The notes beneath the pieces are model-generated. The model searched no databases, was not told the origin of the DNA, and saw only the letters and a list, made by a program, of their open reading frames with translations. From positions 1 through 46,351 of the IMG/VR virus record IMGVR_UViG_3300047318_000434: DNA of 46,351 nucleotides, one strand, 5' to 3'. Shown piece after piece: positions 29,401 to 32,599 of this stretch. Origin of the DNA: a virus. The number at the start of each line of letters is the position of its first letter. The stretch's first letter is position 1. Made by a program: the position numbers and the translations under genes.

Positions 29401-31962
29401 GTCCTTGTTCACGGCCATGACCGAGCCGACGCCGTCAGGAGAGTTGACCTCGTCGCCGGTGTTGGGGAAGTCTCCGTCCGGCGTTGCCTGGGGGGCGTTC
29501 GGCGCCGCCGCGGCCGGAGCAGCGGCCGGAGTAGCCGCAGGGGTCGGGGCGGGCTTGTTCTGCTCCTCCTGCCGCTTCTCGTACTCCTTCGCGAAGTACG
29601 AGTCCGCGTGCCCGTGCTCGATGTCGAACCGGCCGCGGACATCGTCCATCCGGTTCCCGAATTCCTTGCGCCACCCGCCGATACGGTTCGGGTTGCGGCG
29701 GAACAGCTCGGGGTCCCACCAGTCCACCGGCTGGCCGGGCCGCGACGGCTCTTCCACCTCGCGACCGATCATCAGCGCGAACCGGCTGGCGTCCTGCCGC
29801 GACTTGAAGCCCTGTCCTGCGCTGCCGGTGAAGCCGATGCCGCGGCCGTCGTAGGCGCGGACGACATTGAAGTTCTCCGGGCCGCGCTCGATGACAGCGA
29901 ACGCGAAATGGTCCGCCAGAGTGATCTTCAGGTCGCGGTTGTTCGCGAACTGGCTCAGCCGCTCCTTGGTGTGCGCGTCGAACGAGGGGTCGCCGCCGTT
30001 CTTCCAGTACTCGCGCAGCTCACCGGTGGTGCTCGGCTTCCTCGTGCGTCCGTCAGGGGCGGTGTTGGTTCCAGGACCGACGTGGCCGACGCCGATGTTC
30101 TGCGCGGGCGCGCCGGTGGTGTTGGCGATGTTCTGCGCCGCCTGCACGAGGGGGTTGGGCCGCTCGGCCGGCGCCGGGGCCGGGGGCGCGGCGGGGGCGG
30201 GCGTCGCAGGCGCGGGGGTGCGCTTCGCGGCAGCGCCCTCACGCTTCTTCGCGGCCTTGTCCGCGAAGGCCTTCTTCGCCTCCTCGCTGGCCTGGCGCAC
30301 CATGGCCTGGCCCTCGGTGGACTCCAGGCGCTTGTGGAAGTCCGGGGCGTCCCAGTCGAAGGGCTTGCCGTCGCTCTGCGCGGCTTCCAGGCGGTTGGCG
30401 AAGTCGAGGGCCTCGCCCTTGCGGTCCGACATGGCCAGGCGGACGCCGCTGTTGGAGACGATGACGGCGTACCCGGACTTGCGCTTGCCGTCCTTCTCCA
30501 CGGTCATCTTCGCCACGACGAACGTGCCGCCGCGGGAGAGCTGCGGCTTCTCCAGCTTGTCGAACAGGGCGGCGGTCTCCTTGCGGTGCCGCTCCTGCTT
30601 GGCCTTGTCGGAGGTGACCGGGACCAGGGTGCCGCTCTGCCAATGCTGATGAACGTCAGCGAGGGTGTTGAAGCGGCGCTGGCCCTTCCCGGCGGCCGAC
30701 TTGCTGCGCGAGCCCGTGGTGCCCGGCTGCTGGCCGGGGGTCTTGTAGACGGTCTCGCGAGTGCCGTCGGGGCGCCACGCGCGCGGGACAAGCGGCTGAT
30801 CGTTGGCGAGCTTCCTCTTCGGCGCCGGGATCGGCTTCTTGCCGTGGCTATCGAACCGCTCGTAGGCGAAGTTCAGCGCGTCGGCGAGGTTCTGCGCGTA
30901 GCGCGCGACATCGTCCTGGCCGTCGTTGTGGGCGAGCTCCGCGAGGTGCTCGGCGTCGTCCGCGGACCACGACAGCTTGTCGACCTCGGTCGGGTCGAAA
31001 TGATCATTCTTGTCGTCGCCGACTTCGAACGGTGCCTCGTCGCCGCTGAGCCAGCCGAACAGCTCCTCGTACAGGTCGCGCGCTTCGGCGTTGTTCCAGT
31101 CCTCAGGCCAGACGCCTTCGAGGTCGCCGAAGTAGTCGACGCTGAGGTCACGCAGCGCACGGCGGGCATGGCTGGTGTCCCAGAACTGGCTGTTGTGGTC
31201 GTTCACCTTGGGGCCGGCGGCGCGCAGCGCGTCACCGTTGCCCATCACGTGCTGGTTGTGGATGGCCGCGCCACGGTGGTCGGCGCCGCCTCCGGTTATG
31301 GACAGCAGGTCGGGGAAAGAGCGCTGCGGCGCGTTGCCGCGCTGCGTGGCATTGCCTACGCGGTCGCCGTTCTCGTCCTTCGGGTTGGCCATGACGCGGC
31401 CCTGCGGGACCAGCAGGGGGTCATCGTCCTGGTTCGGGTCGTCGGGGCCCGCGCCGTGGTCCTGGCCCTCGATGTCCTGCCCGATCGGCTTGCCCTCGTC
31501 GTCATGCGTGTGAGGCTCGTCGGGGGTAAAGCCGTTGTCGCCCGGGTCGTTCTCGCCGTGGTCCTCGCCGTTGTCGTCCTTCGCCGGGTCGTGCGCGGCG
31601 AATCCGTTGCCGCGGTTCTCGTCGCCGAAGCGCCGCTCGTCCTCGTCGCGGACCTTCTGTTTGCTCTTGGTCGGAGCGGAGCCGTCCGGGCGGGCGACCA
31701 TGGTCAGCCGGGCCGCGTTGATGCGTGAGCGCTCGTGCGTGGCCAGGTTCTCCACCAGCACATCGCGGCCGCCGAGAGCGCGCAGCACGCGGGCCATGCC
31801 GCCGCCCCACATGCGGGCGATACCGCCCGTCTCCACAAAGCGGCCCTTGGAATCGCGGGGGTGCAGATCCGGGTTCCAAGTGCGACGCAGCCTCTTGGTT
31901 TCGAGGCTGGCGAGGATGCGGTCTGCGGCGCTCATGATCGGCATGCGGCGGACCATGCACAC
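10240..31962 (-). CDS. Giant polyvalent (DarB-like) methyltransferase/helicase protein
   Basis: One open frame of 7,240 codons. An HPRDSKGRFV motif near residue 35 is typical of phage polyvalent and MuF-linked proteins. Approximate order: a duplicated 130-aa domain (425-800), an N6-adenine methyltransferase domain (1285-1575), an SNF2 helicase (2120-2790), coiled coils, a winged-helix-like segment (3195-3280), a UvrD/PcrA helicase (3750-4355), many short beta modules, a second duplicated domain pair (5050-5650), more beta modules, an amphipathic stretch (6830-6880) and a helical C-terminus. P1 DarB, a packaged antirestriction protein, has the same methyltransferase-helicase core. The gene lies between portal and protease genes. 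No start (GTG 31962; ATG 31956, 31944 or 31935) has a ribosome site; ATG 31935 gives the most natural N-terminus. At residues about 1172-1281 another frame carries the coding signal, so this may be more than one polypeptide. Confidence 0.75.
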   Translation of the reverse strand: MCMVRRMPIMSAADRILASLETKRLRRTWNPDLHPRDSKGRFVETGGIARMWGGGMARVLRALGGRDVLVENLATHERSRINAARLTMVARPDGSAPTKSKQKVRDEDERRFGDENRGNGFAAHDPAKDDNGEDHGENDPGDNGFTPDEPHTHDDEGKPIGQDIEGQDHGAGPDDPNQDDDPLLVPQGRVMANPKDENGDRVGNATQRGNAPQRSFPDLLSITGGGADHRGAAIHNQHVMGNGDALRAAGPKVNDHNSQFWDTSHARRALRDLSVDYFGDLEGVWPEDWNNAEARDLYEELFGWLSGDEAPFEVGDDKNDHFDPTEVDKLSWSADDAEHLAELAHNDGQDDVARYAQNLADALNFAYERFDSHGKKPIPAPKRKLANDQPLVPRAWRPDGTRETVYKTPGQQPGTTGSRSKSAAGKGQRRFNTLADVHQHWQSGTLVPVTSDKAKQERHRKETAALFDKLEKPQLSRGGTFVVAKMTVEKDGKRKSGYAVIVSNSGVRLAMSDRKGEALDFANRLEAAQSDGKPFDWDAPDFHKRLESTEGQAMVRQASEEAKKAFADKAAKKREGAAAKRTPAPATPAPAAPPAPAPAERPNPLVQAAQNIANTTGAPAQNIGVGHVGPGTNTAPDGRTRKPSTTGELREYWKNGGDPSFDAHTKERLSQFANNRDLKITLADHFAFAVIERGPENFNVVRAYDGRGIGFTGSAGQGFKSRQDASRFALMIGREVEEPSRPGQPVDWWDPELFRRNPNRIGGWRKEFGNRMDDVRGRFDIEHGHADSYFAKEYEKRQEEQNKPAPTPAATPAAAPAAAAPNAPQATPDGDFPNTGDEVNSPDGVGSVMAVNKDSGSVLVRAEQGTHSHALKDITRPDGTPYAGNRANTPNPDAPQPAPQAAPEQRDWSQVSREDLDAAYAKADQDWSDTLSSGDQAKKARAQAEKTAILAEAQRRDGQAYAQQLSRVQLGARNDSGHRPAAVDGDNQDDATLQGSAGRWTWNRLGHGTRYSSKKPFLTEEAALADLVREHDSERPPAPPAASDVPTEPQDDAPGEQRPTLAVTAASHHIVEALDLAEQQLGPVVNSLTELRGAPAALDLAAPAGDAVDALKRGDIEPSEAIRRFQDALDGMQRALRGRGGDHAHAAEFLRLARENVSVARQALSEQHKRSNDSVVRGSRSDVLEDVPGQGSGSVPDGQGVRGVRPGAVGRDRAADRGSDGGVGSSAAGGDGRGGAGSRAEVGPDAGPGAGASGHGVRDAEGSGDGDEGHAAGGAASAPVAFGTPEQQATAPAYEPPADGKTLVPSSPVNRAKANIAAIEILRRLQDENRPATGAEQQELARYSGWGAVPQIFKPQPDAQFQPLAKRLRSLLSDAEWDDARANTLNAHYTDPQIVQQMWSALTDLGFDAGSVLEPGSGVGNFIGYAPDGTHMTGVEVDSITAGIAKALYPHAEVRHESFGDTRAPNGTFDAAVGNVPFGRYKVPDLVHNKGGHSIHNHFILKSLDLTRGGGLVSVVTSALTMDGHGGRSEAARMEMAEKAELVGAIRLPSGAHQRTAGTSVMTDLLIFRRRDKSKSFTSGRNRKGEVKRPSERTQNDPPMWVHSLPTYALPGQNPPKADTPPEQAEPPVFYNSYFHDNPQQVLGRLAVGHGMNRDNELRVDGDGKTIANLQRVLKRTVEEAKAAGLAYKPDTEGRSRVTLLPPGSSRVDGHVQAEPDGTFTQVRDGMVHPFPVFKTQANEARQLLAIRDTFQSLLSEENRKDADESLIERLREALNKQYDAYHSKFGAINRFTWSKRTAVDPDTGEKVEKTYRKKAARGGLFTNDPTMANITPLDEYDDTTGKTTKAPIFSKRLGTYREIAKYADDPQDALAIVLETDGRLTADGLARVMRTDADTAIARLLTARSVDPDTGVEYPMAFQAPDGKLVTAADYLSGNVRQKLDEARHAAADDSRYDLNVEHLERVVPPDLSTGEIAAPMGASWIGREPVEQFLRETFNDQRIKVSWQGGALWAVDAPDGAKKSIAERTAHTWSAKGYTALEIAEAILTNRKIVVTKKDGHGENAKSVYDKDATEDAQAKASLLREAFTDWLWADSDRAEKHKRYYNDNFNSMAPRSYDGQRRTIPGLVEWFDPHPHQHAAVARMVNEPSVLLAHEVGAGKTAEMAMGVMELRRLGLVKKAAMVVPGHMLEQFRHEFAEIFPESVANNRILTASSEDLAGKGRREFIARAAAGDYDAIILTQTAFESIQMRPEVQEDYISRRVERLREKIFRQKDADGEGNDTRLVKRMEASLKSLEEKLDKKLSGLKDAAGLHFEDMGVDYLVVDEAHMYKNLDTPSSVAAIDGSNRASDLEMKLEWLRERSSTGRVVTFATATPVANSIAEVHTMMRYLRPDLLKELGMLDFDDFASTFAQMVSAVERSPDGSYKEKTRLAAFQNVPELLRLWRSFADVKTAEDLDLPVPGIVGGKAVTITMPMSPAQEEYEARLRIRAARLEGGNVDPKEDNHLKLLGDGRMAALDPRLLDPSLGGGNKLPTVADNVVRIYGETKDAVFPTSKTDATPHETPGGLQIVFLDLGTPKDPGRSKKRKKKAGSGSEADEMDAGLADDGSELSREDEETYTDFSTYDELKSLLIARGIPSEQIRFIHEAKDDAAKARLFNDARSGKISVLLGSTAKMGTGTNVQLRAVALHHVDAPWRPADVDQRNGRVIRQGNANAEVAIFQYATERSTDAKFWEAIARKAKFIRALMRGSLSERVVEDIGPVTFDADEVSALTAGDPHLIAQAQLKPLVNRLRGRFNAYRRSQEGFKQAIRDSAQAEEWTKQYVAQLQKAVEKRKTTRGDDFNARIGTTDFEGGDARDDARRALNTALRAVFADGMRRPYDENAPATRIGQVGGLDVTARFVRTRSIGNQWYDTVRVDLPQVPGAWQDYEDHELIDHDGKPRSLPLSRIENSIANIDERINRAEHRRADKKRAAEQAAGRIGKPFELATEFDESTRQLDLLNEIMRLKAQPTVTEEDTAKRNKQIDSLDAELRAMSSDQEDVLAQVAARDVNLVPKTPAPPAISQDDKGRVKWIWPTTEARDAERAKKLAAKREAFLARTSSSAQAAPAQPDALGMNNADLKEETDQLAERISKGEATDADVVRHAGLEREQQRRAKNRQAKEKPATPTGQGDESASSNPSASDDTTTPPQQAPAEPNLTTAQAAALESALNSVRSPDGRQIEAHPNVLRRLLKLGYAEERSKPRVGGGSITYYVLTPEGERRAKSIGEEREKARAARLAELDAADEAPEGESQTDTTPSPSQDSPEPVQRPAAPANGIPGASPQQPPAPRTTPPQEDRPRPARNQADTVRPFANAREWSAGMATVEAAQGQVTRAAETTWGRDVPGTARSLRDNVFAAIAAQEAGDFDDAAGSLVAAQDDAQALRSSLDDVDRPGMEDPLSNFMRTADDYLARHAVSVEKRRREDAQQGSIEREAQEQFRRSLMGDQASASEAPEAPAAGSVAPSTAAGWRDGDFQPGDTVHFRNPNAMNALQKGEFVRSTGPGAALLRNPQGAEREVQYIDVVGRTRNGEFQQNPQSPTPQANRQDQQPTPPTPEPAAAPAASTGGTAPQAPRPQRTAPSDVRPVPATPPADMSADQLGEELDSLDERIESLKGATDPVDLAYRFRLEQRQFELDEEERRRWKPTVEHDENGKAIPRKRGDVIRDRLAGYGLNDAETRGLAHRVEDLPAAKPGGYSDDEWARIDAEASANESYPPTEEQGIIIEGAARRGLNMAVMALAGTGKSSTLKMLSHRMPGKRIVYLAFNRSVANEAREAQARGEYAQNLTASTANSYAAKVADKRLNNRLPSNKRDGFKKLSAQQIADRMRWYDTVKAGNRDLSPGGAATVAERMIRTWAKSADAEMGPQHITGAKTKQEARDLFNAVKPLADRMWANLSDPTRGDADEDLTMDFDYIVKMWALGGYKIDADTLFWDEAQDVNPVMEGVVRGAIDQGVQVVAVGDSNQAIYGFRGAADALGKLPVDARATLTQSFRFGPAVADVGNRFLRLLGTRMRLKGFDRKKSRLGNIKPGDETMVIARTNAGVALAAVEALAAGRRVAVSGGVKDLQEFVQAARALANGEHTDHAELARFNGMAYDDILDAVKDDPDLSQLKSLFQLLEKHPDEIDQLMESGAQSARSENVGGRVWVTLDWNDPKAGQLKRWLGDAKTNGVGKLLYDPATRRYYYEPGKRNVPWKDARTGRSGEHRVDNKLSLEDAQKKIDAHLAKLYPQEEAEGGRLVPETQEHDVLVTTAHKSKGLESERVRVADDFRGPERDDNGNIKWDTMPDDEALRVAYVSVTRATDVLDSGSLGWVFEAVNDEDPTQPPTGEYRRDWVPDDFKTGDRINFQGEDGTFHTGEVARVDAPGLIARYEDDGQRREQDISVAQVQRLNGQKQPLLPVASDGELNQAIAEGRYPSAGGDAPVKLDPEQVRNDLADLRGDAIAPETGDANAPQAPAAADTPQPADTEPTPTAPEADNAPAAGTGAWAEGDEVITPQDEQGTIQHVADNGVALVATDIGLRPVALSELKRPGQDMSEAEAVRQAETRGRRAEEDAWLAAAATSEGAPIKTMDGYRLANLDVDAGHGAIMRDGEMVAWIRARGPKGEATWLAQDARGGRPMTPAAAVSEGDGEDGIYHSIERAAWSAAYGADSSVDPSRGQGVTRPEDQRGPIMGTLLTEAQFREFQDLAKRWESSDDADLRHVGTKYYAGPVSAGQMRHAADAVDSEADALDLSTADGRRREKLYRGLAKGLRSQARSLEASATMAPPGEHDPFSRRGMQPDAPESGDGARGDADVPEWADDLGNGIWVDKPKKGVSGPRNIYVDGRIEGLLGRDKDTDEYYWWRPGGQRGEGRYDTPEEAARGFARDMQDRDLPSLSNREGDAEAGPSDSADGSSEGDNSTPNDDVSDGGQGQEERDQTDERDDSEDNNDDRDGRRRRRNRLGNGAGGAGGPGLPGVPHLSGPGDGNRGTAPGAGGSGGNDRNGGGRAPHASGADTNSGPDENGGRFLSLPELAEHWSQVERLVTPEGEKLLFGPDPKARTAELAGQTTQVRIDEVHVPHTWYKGRYIGNIRANGQKLKEWEAQLPFPGAGVHDTPRFSSRNAALAYLVLASEAHDNYRDVSRISPEQAREFRFMSVDDHREEDQAALAAYSPEGKERLAALKQLMDSLHNGQSPSDNVADDLANAFTGAQWLYENFPRPDTTEGVTGLRSSLGRVMERSSFALDTISPEHPLAHNHARQRDEDAAAYMHGQLAKVKKEDAETVAPEGLRNGDLVEISGLADVSFGPERRKEQGYIVGEPIKTTIDIGRKGGPVSGWRITVSDTPFIPPGRLAKRRTFLIPDKNKGITRFARAEDTGLPTDEIIRVGRPGQPEGTPDAGRAVPTGDAPASAAASQYGINSAHPLGERRAGTVDGRRIPTPEEMEQYEVGEDRAIDDEGERALFGSPERMQELAAQGFVPEPRIRSDKDGEVWRNGRLIGNLREPNRHGFYTEEPPQLWEGELPLATYLHEPRFTTRDQAIAYLVLRDMEQGEPDLSIVHPDIAWDFSHTNPGLGFPPEEEGLRGLESLNDSPAAMERYRKIRALVDALGRGETVSGNVADDLDHLHDELRWLDSTHYKHQPADLKHKYILGPGWLADQIREYLDVLRPEDPRAMHHETSKARAAKQFLSTLLDEGGRDNSRKVPVTDLRAGDIVHLAGRVTDRYPGATDSRTGYVVGEPSKATFTVNKKRHKGLRITVADSPVGAHKLDGNTFIIPVGDSVERLASVDDITLPVDEHTYGRQVGETPVATPERTAGTPSGEARTTAQNAEEPRPDSDTRTNAPAADAQRSTPETGSSAADRPAPAARPEPETAQQAAADQAEPEAPAEPEPVGGRPAEWVKVSDIAMGDLVRIDGITKRGTSRTLAGYVVGGPELVPTEQARKVQDMYRVLIADTPDGKGARGSVWVAQDATAARATGDASDTGSLQTGADSDVLTGRISGRVANDADGNGLFPGSTVTDDDGREGVVVGATAGTAQVQFGDDRTDDAHAPSSLTVTDGGAARPTGWTPDGHRVDTGNVVGDRDGNMLGTVEEVDGDTATVATPQGMEPMSIRDLRVLGGSDSSGPADEKVAHVEPVTAGEIQPGDVLVRGNRTVKVKTAQHSGQTSYLGLEDTTSGDTNTLAVPSDTEMQRAAAADGGAPDLGPEDAPLANDPITTHEPAPAVDPVTGPTVDPELAPEERDAIADRGTAPSSDPDAEQAAARIGRDLPVTPDQASALADDLREGADTSTPEGRAAKRAADHLDQAAGQAGAADDGGMTTEARYLQTGDVIEAPVNGETSRLLVVEANRSEDGNTVDLQLANADGRFIHQTVGARVPFRPVPHDGNDVGGGVSEQSDRRIVPATGLKPGDHLVFGPGTNGSDWFTRKVQSVDVSDGRVSVQLEGLAGGPSSTRHFQILGGRGGAAELTTVMDKERPAAAWFASNQARLTGEAPNTPAPDSAPSGRPEPGTVGSVGVGDTIALPDETNPDTMGAYRVVDVADAPGGIRILTVEDGDGQRSERTLTATDPLYQLPEPEAPAAGPDTEARDPNQGLDPEAFQADYADAVARAVIGNAIQGTSTPGSIHQLREQIAEQLTLQAMRSLMRKLRQDFVNVVDGTGITGDARERMLAELRKTAMQTRTDAVKAAVRTLDDLEPLDGESPEDMARRAADLLRLIPESLRNRPKPEPDSAVPDDVPGDGGAASRIDDEVSSHVGDAVGDALAAADDGPLTPERRAAIVARLAQRMADSRNDTAGRIAANLPEGQRPGLMAGIVAALMQIARRIVELVAAFLKALAAGVKATGRAIARFGKGLGRRIRSWPETRRLRRMASAARSLPRPGDGMSLAEKVAHWAQLLPAPGRFGQVARRSRWYRSAARTTLAAGQLPQVQDGVRWTMDRAADRGPGRQALRHLAALRAAGADVDADLIARLTAAAPELGDDPHGTVRHARRYADRTEARLRDLRAVAAGTNAPDLAPEIAAARLEAQHAQQEAERLQQAYTAALPSAVRDTLSQVREMGPGGRNRLTLSHSSDAAATRALTDAAQYVPREWLADRASRFMTAVSGDAGAYDADSGTATIADLGDGGRATAAHALLAHLQRNYPDLLAAQEAFGFTRTHTGRPGARRSTLDVLLARLFGGQADQVTDEQIAARGLATMFSGDWYRDDDLRAFLLGLLATR
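15000..16815 (-). other. Second duplicated domain pair in the giant protein
   Basis: Two related segments, at about 16815-16450 and 15600-15200, share an order of elements: an acidic start, a GE(K/R)(L/A)LFG segment, a W-x-(K/N)-GR-(Y/L)-IGN motif, then PRF(S/T)(S/T)R and a helix ending IAYLVL or LAYLVL. Each is followed by a helical part and a beta module containing GY(I/V)VGEP. They look like tandem copies of one binding domain. Confidence 0.5.
18900..20730 (-). other. UvrD/PcrA-type SF1 helicase domain in the giant protein
   Basis: Motifs appear in the usual order: PPTEEQ (Q motif), ALAGTGKSST (Walker A, near 20625), WDEAQDVNP (Walker B, near 20045), GDSNQAIYGFRGA (motif III, near 19945), TTAHKSKGLE (motif V, near 19080) and AYVSVTRA (motif VI, near 18950). 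All key residues are present, so an active ATP-driven 3'-5' helicase or translocase is likely. Such a domain beside an SNF2 engine in one chain is unusual. Confidence 0.85.
23600..25600 (-). other. SNF2-type helicase domain in the giant protein
   Basis: Motifs: HEVGAGKTAEM (Walker A, near 25500), VVDEAHMYKN (DEAH-type box, near 24990), ATATPVANS (motif III, near 24855), LLGSTAKMGTGTN (motif V, near 23960) and QRNGRVIRQGN (motif VI, near 23850). This is the DarB-type arrangement, with a long insertion between the two helicase lobes (about 24750-24100). Confidence 0.85.
27240..28115 (-). other. N6-adenine methyltransferase-like domain in the giant protein
   Basis: The domain begins with the family-typical RYSGWGAVPQIF, then an AHYTD segment, LEPGSGVGNF (SAM-binding motif I, near 27715) and VGNVPFG (near 27540) in the place of the catalytic NPPF/NPPY motif. 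The Asn and Phe/Tyr are kept but the first Pro is Val, as in DarB-like proteins. Whether it methylates DNA or only binds it cannot be told from sequence. Confidence 0.8.
28122..28448 (-). CDS. Nested gene in another frame inside the giant frame
   Basis: A 108-aa frame, shifted by one nucleotide from the giant frame. It starts at ATG 28448 (or GTG 28442) right after AAGAGGAG and stops at TAG 28122. In its first 52 codons 46 end in G or C (88%); the giant frame over the same bases has 19 of 52 (37%). The product looks like a real protein: aromatic N-terminus, then FPTDKAFEEFARERSDEIVQ and a long charged helix with RMRARERVLQDM. The giant frame here gives only Gly/Arg/Ser/Asp-rich sequence. Small helical proteins of this kind are a plausible partner for a DarB-like protein. 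Function unknown. Coding status is well supported; its relation to the giant frame is unresolved. Confidence 0.75.
   Translation of the reverse strand: MTVSYVDLVRTFWKTYRAREVDRFPTDKAFEEFARERSDEIVQQIEDLTEEWAPPLREGTDAVARARELKSVRMRARERVLQDMVYGMPKDPGTETKDMPRVELPPLP
29570..30700 (-). other. First duplicated domain pair near the giant protein N-terminus
   Basis: Two related 130-aa segments (about 30690-30240 and 30040-29570) share this order: a helix with HQHW or REYW, a basic helix, a beta part (TFVVAKM or HFAFAVIE) with an internal strand pair, a SRQDASRFALMIG-like or EALDFANRLE helix, then a DW-x-P-(D/E)-(F/L) motif. A Pro/Ala-rich linker lies between them. The function is unknown; they look like substrate-binding modules. 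Confidence 0.5.
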
Positions 31963-31970
31963 CGGGGATG

Positions 31971-31979
31971 GTTAACGTC
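31971..31979 (-). promoter_or_regulatory. GACGTTAAC element upstream of the giant gene
   Basis: The minus strand reads GACGTTAAC 9 nt before the earliest possible start of the giant gene (31962). It is identical to the copy upstream of the capsid gene at 5762-5770. Confidence 0.45.
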
Positions 31980-32015
31980 GCGGGCTCGAATTTCGGCCGC
32001 GGGCGGCGGAGGCTG

Positions 32016-32228
32016 CTACATGGTCTCGGTGAGGATGTGCAGCAGGAACCAGATGGAGAATCCGCTCCAGCCGACCGTGAATGCGGCTCTGCCGAGTTTC
32101 GAGGTGCGGGTACGGAACAGTCTTCGTACGTTCTCGCTCAAGGTGTCGTCGTCTTTCCGATTGATCAGCGCCCACGTTTCGTACAGGGCGAATGCGGCAG
32201 TCCACGCGGACCAGATCATCCAGCTCAC
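32016..32228 (-). CDS. Two-helix phage membrane protein
   Basis: A 70-aa protein whose GTG start overlaps the nuclease stop (GTGA) and has AAGGAG 8 nt upstream. Helix one is about residues 3-22 (WMIWSAWTAAFALYETWAL). A charged loop with RKDDDTLSENVRRLF follows, and helix two is about 51-66. Proteins with this pattern are common in actinophages near the portal; some are thought to be holin-like or to protect the lysogen. The membrane topology is clear and the role is not. Confidence 0.75.
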   Translation of the reverse strand: MSWMIWSAWTAAFALYETWALINRKDDDTLSENVRRLFRTRTSKLGRAAFTVGWSGFSIWFLLHILTETM

Positions 32229-32599
32229 GGCGTTGTCTCCTTGGTCTCCTCGGGGGGTGCAGGCAGGGGGCGGGCGCCGTGCCCGTCGTAGGGGGCAGCA
32301 ATGCCCGCGTCGATCAGGTCCGTGTTCAGGCACGCGCCGTCGGCGGCCGAGACCGTGGCGAGCCATCGGCCGTACTTCTCCCGGGCGTGGGTCTCCACCA
32401 CCAGCTCGGGGCCGTGCTCGGTGAGCCATTCGGCCACCCACGCCTTCGCGGCCTTGCCCTCCGGGGCGTTCTTCTCGGGGGCGTTCAGGCCGTTGAGGCG
32501 GAGCCGCTGCCGGGTGCGGATCGTGAAGCCGAGGTCGAGGTCAACGTCGAGGGTGTCGCCATCGACCACGCGAAGGACTGTGGCGGGGTAGGTGTTCAC
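32225..32599 (-). CDS. Staphylococcal nuclease (SNase)-like protein
   Basis: A 124-aa protein matching the thermonuclease fold: VDGDTLDVDLDLG (Asp13, Asp15), RLNGLNAPE (Arg34, Glu42) and EKYGRW (Arg78), then LIDAGIAAPYDG near the C-terminus. Arg34, Glu42 and Arg78 match the catalytic Arg35, Glu43 and Arg87 of staphylococcal nuclease. The calcium-ligand Asp40 position holds Asn39, which I believe is common in the phage/plasmid branch. No signal peptide, so it acts in the cell or virion. GTGA overlap with the portal gene indicates coupled translation. It could degrade host DNA or trim packaged or incoming DNA. Confidence 0.85.
   Translation of the reverse strand: MNTYPATVLRVVDGDTLDVDLDLGFTIRTRQRLRLNGLNAPEKNAPEGKAAKAWVAEWLTEHGPELVVETHAREKYGRWLATVSAADGACLNTDLIDAGIAAPYDGHGARPLPAPPEETKETTP

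Noticed and set aside
28756-31728. Plus-strand open frame of 990 codons
   Set aside because: Antisense to the giant gene N-terminal part, with repetitive Val/Arg/Gly sequence.
32229-32441. Longer N-terminus for the small membrane protein
   Set aside because: The extension is a shadow of the nuclease gene; GTG 32228 has a good ribosome site.
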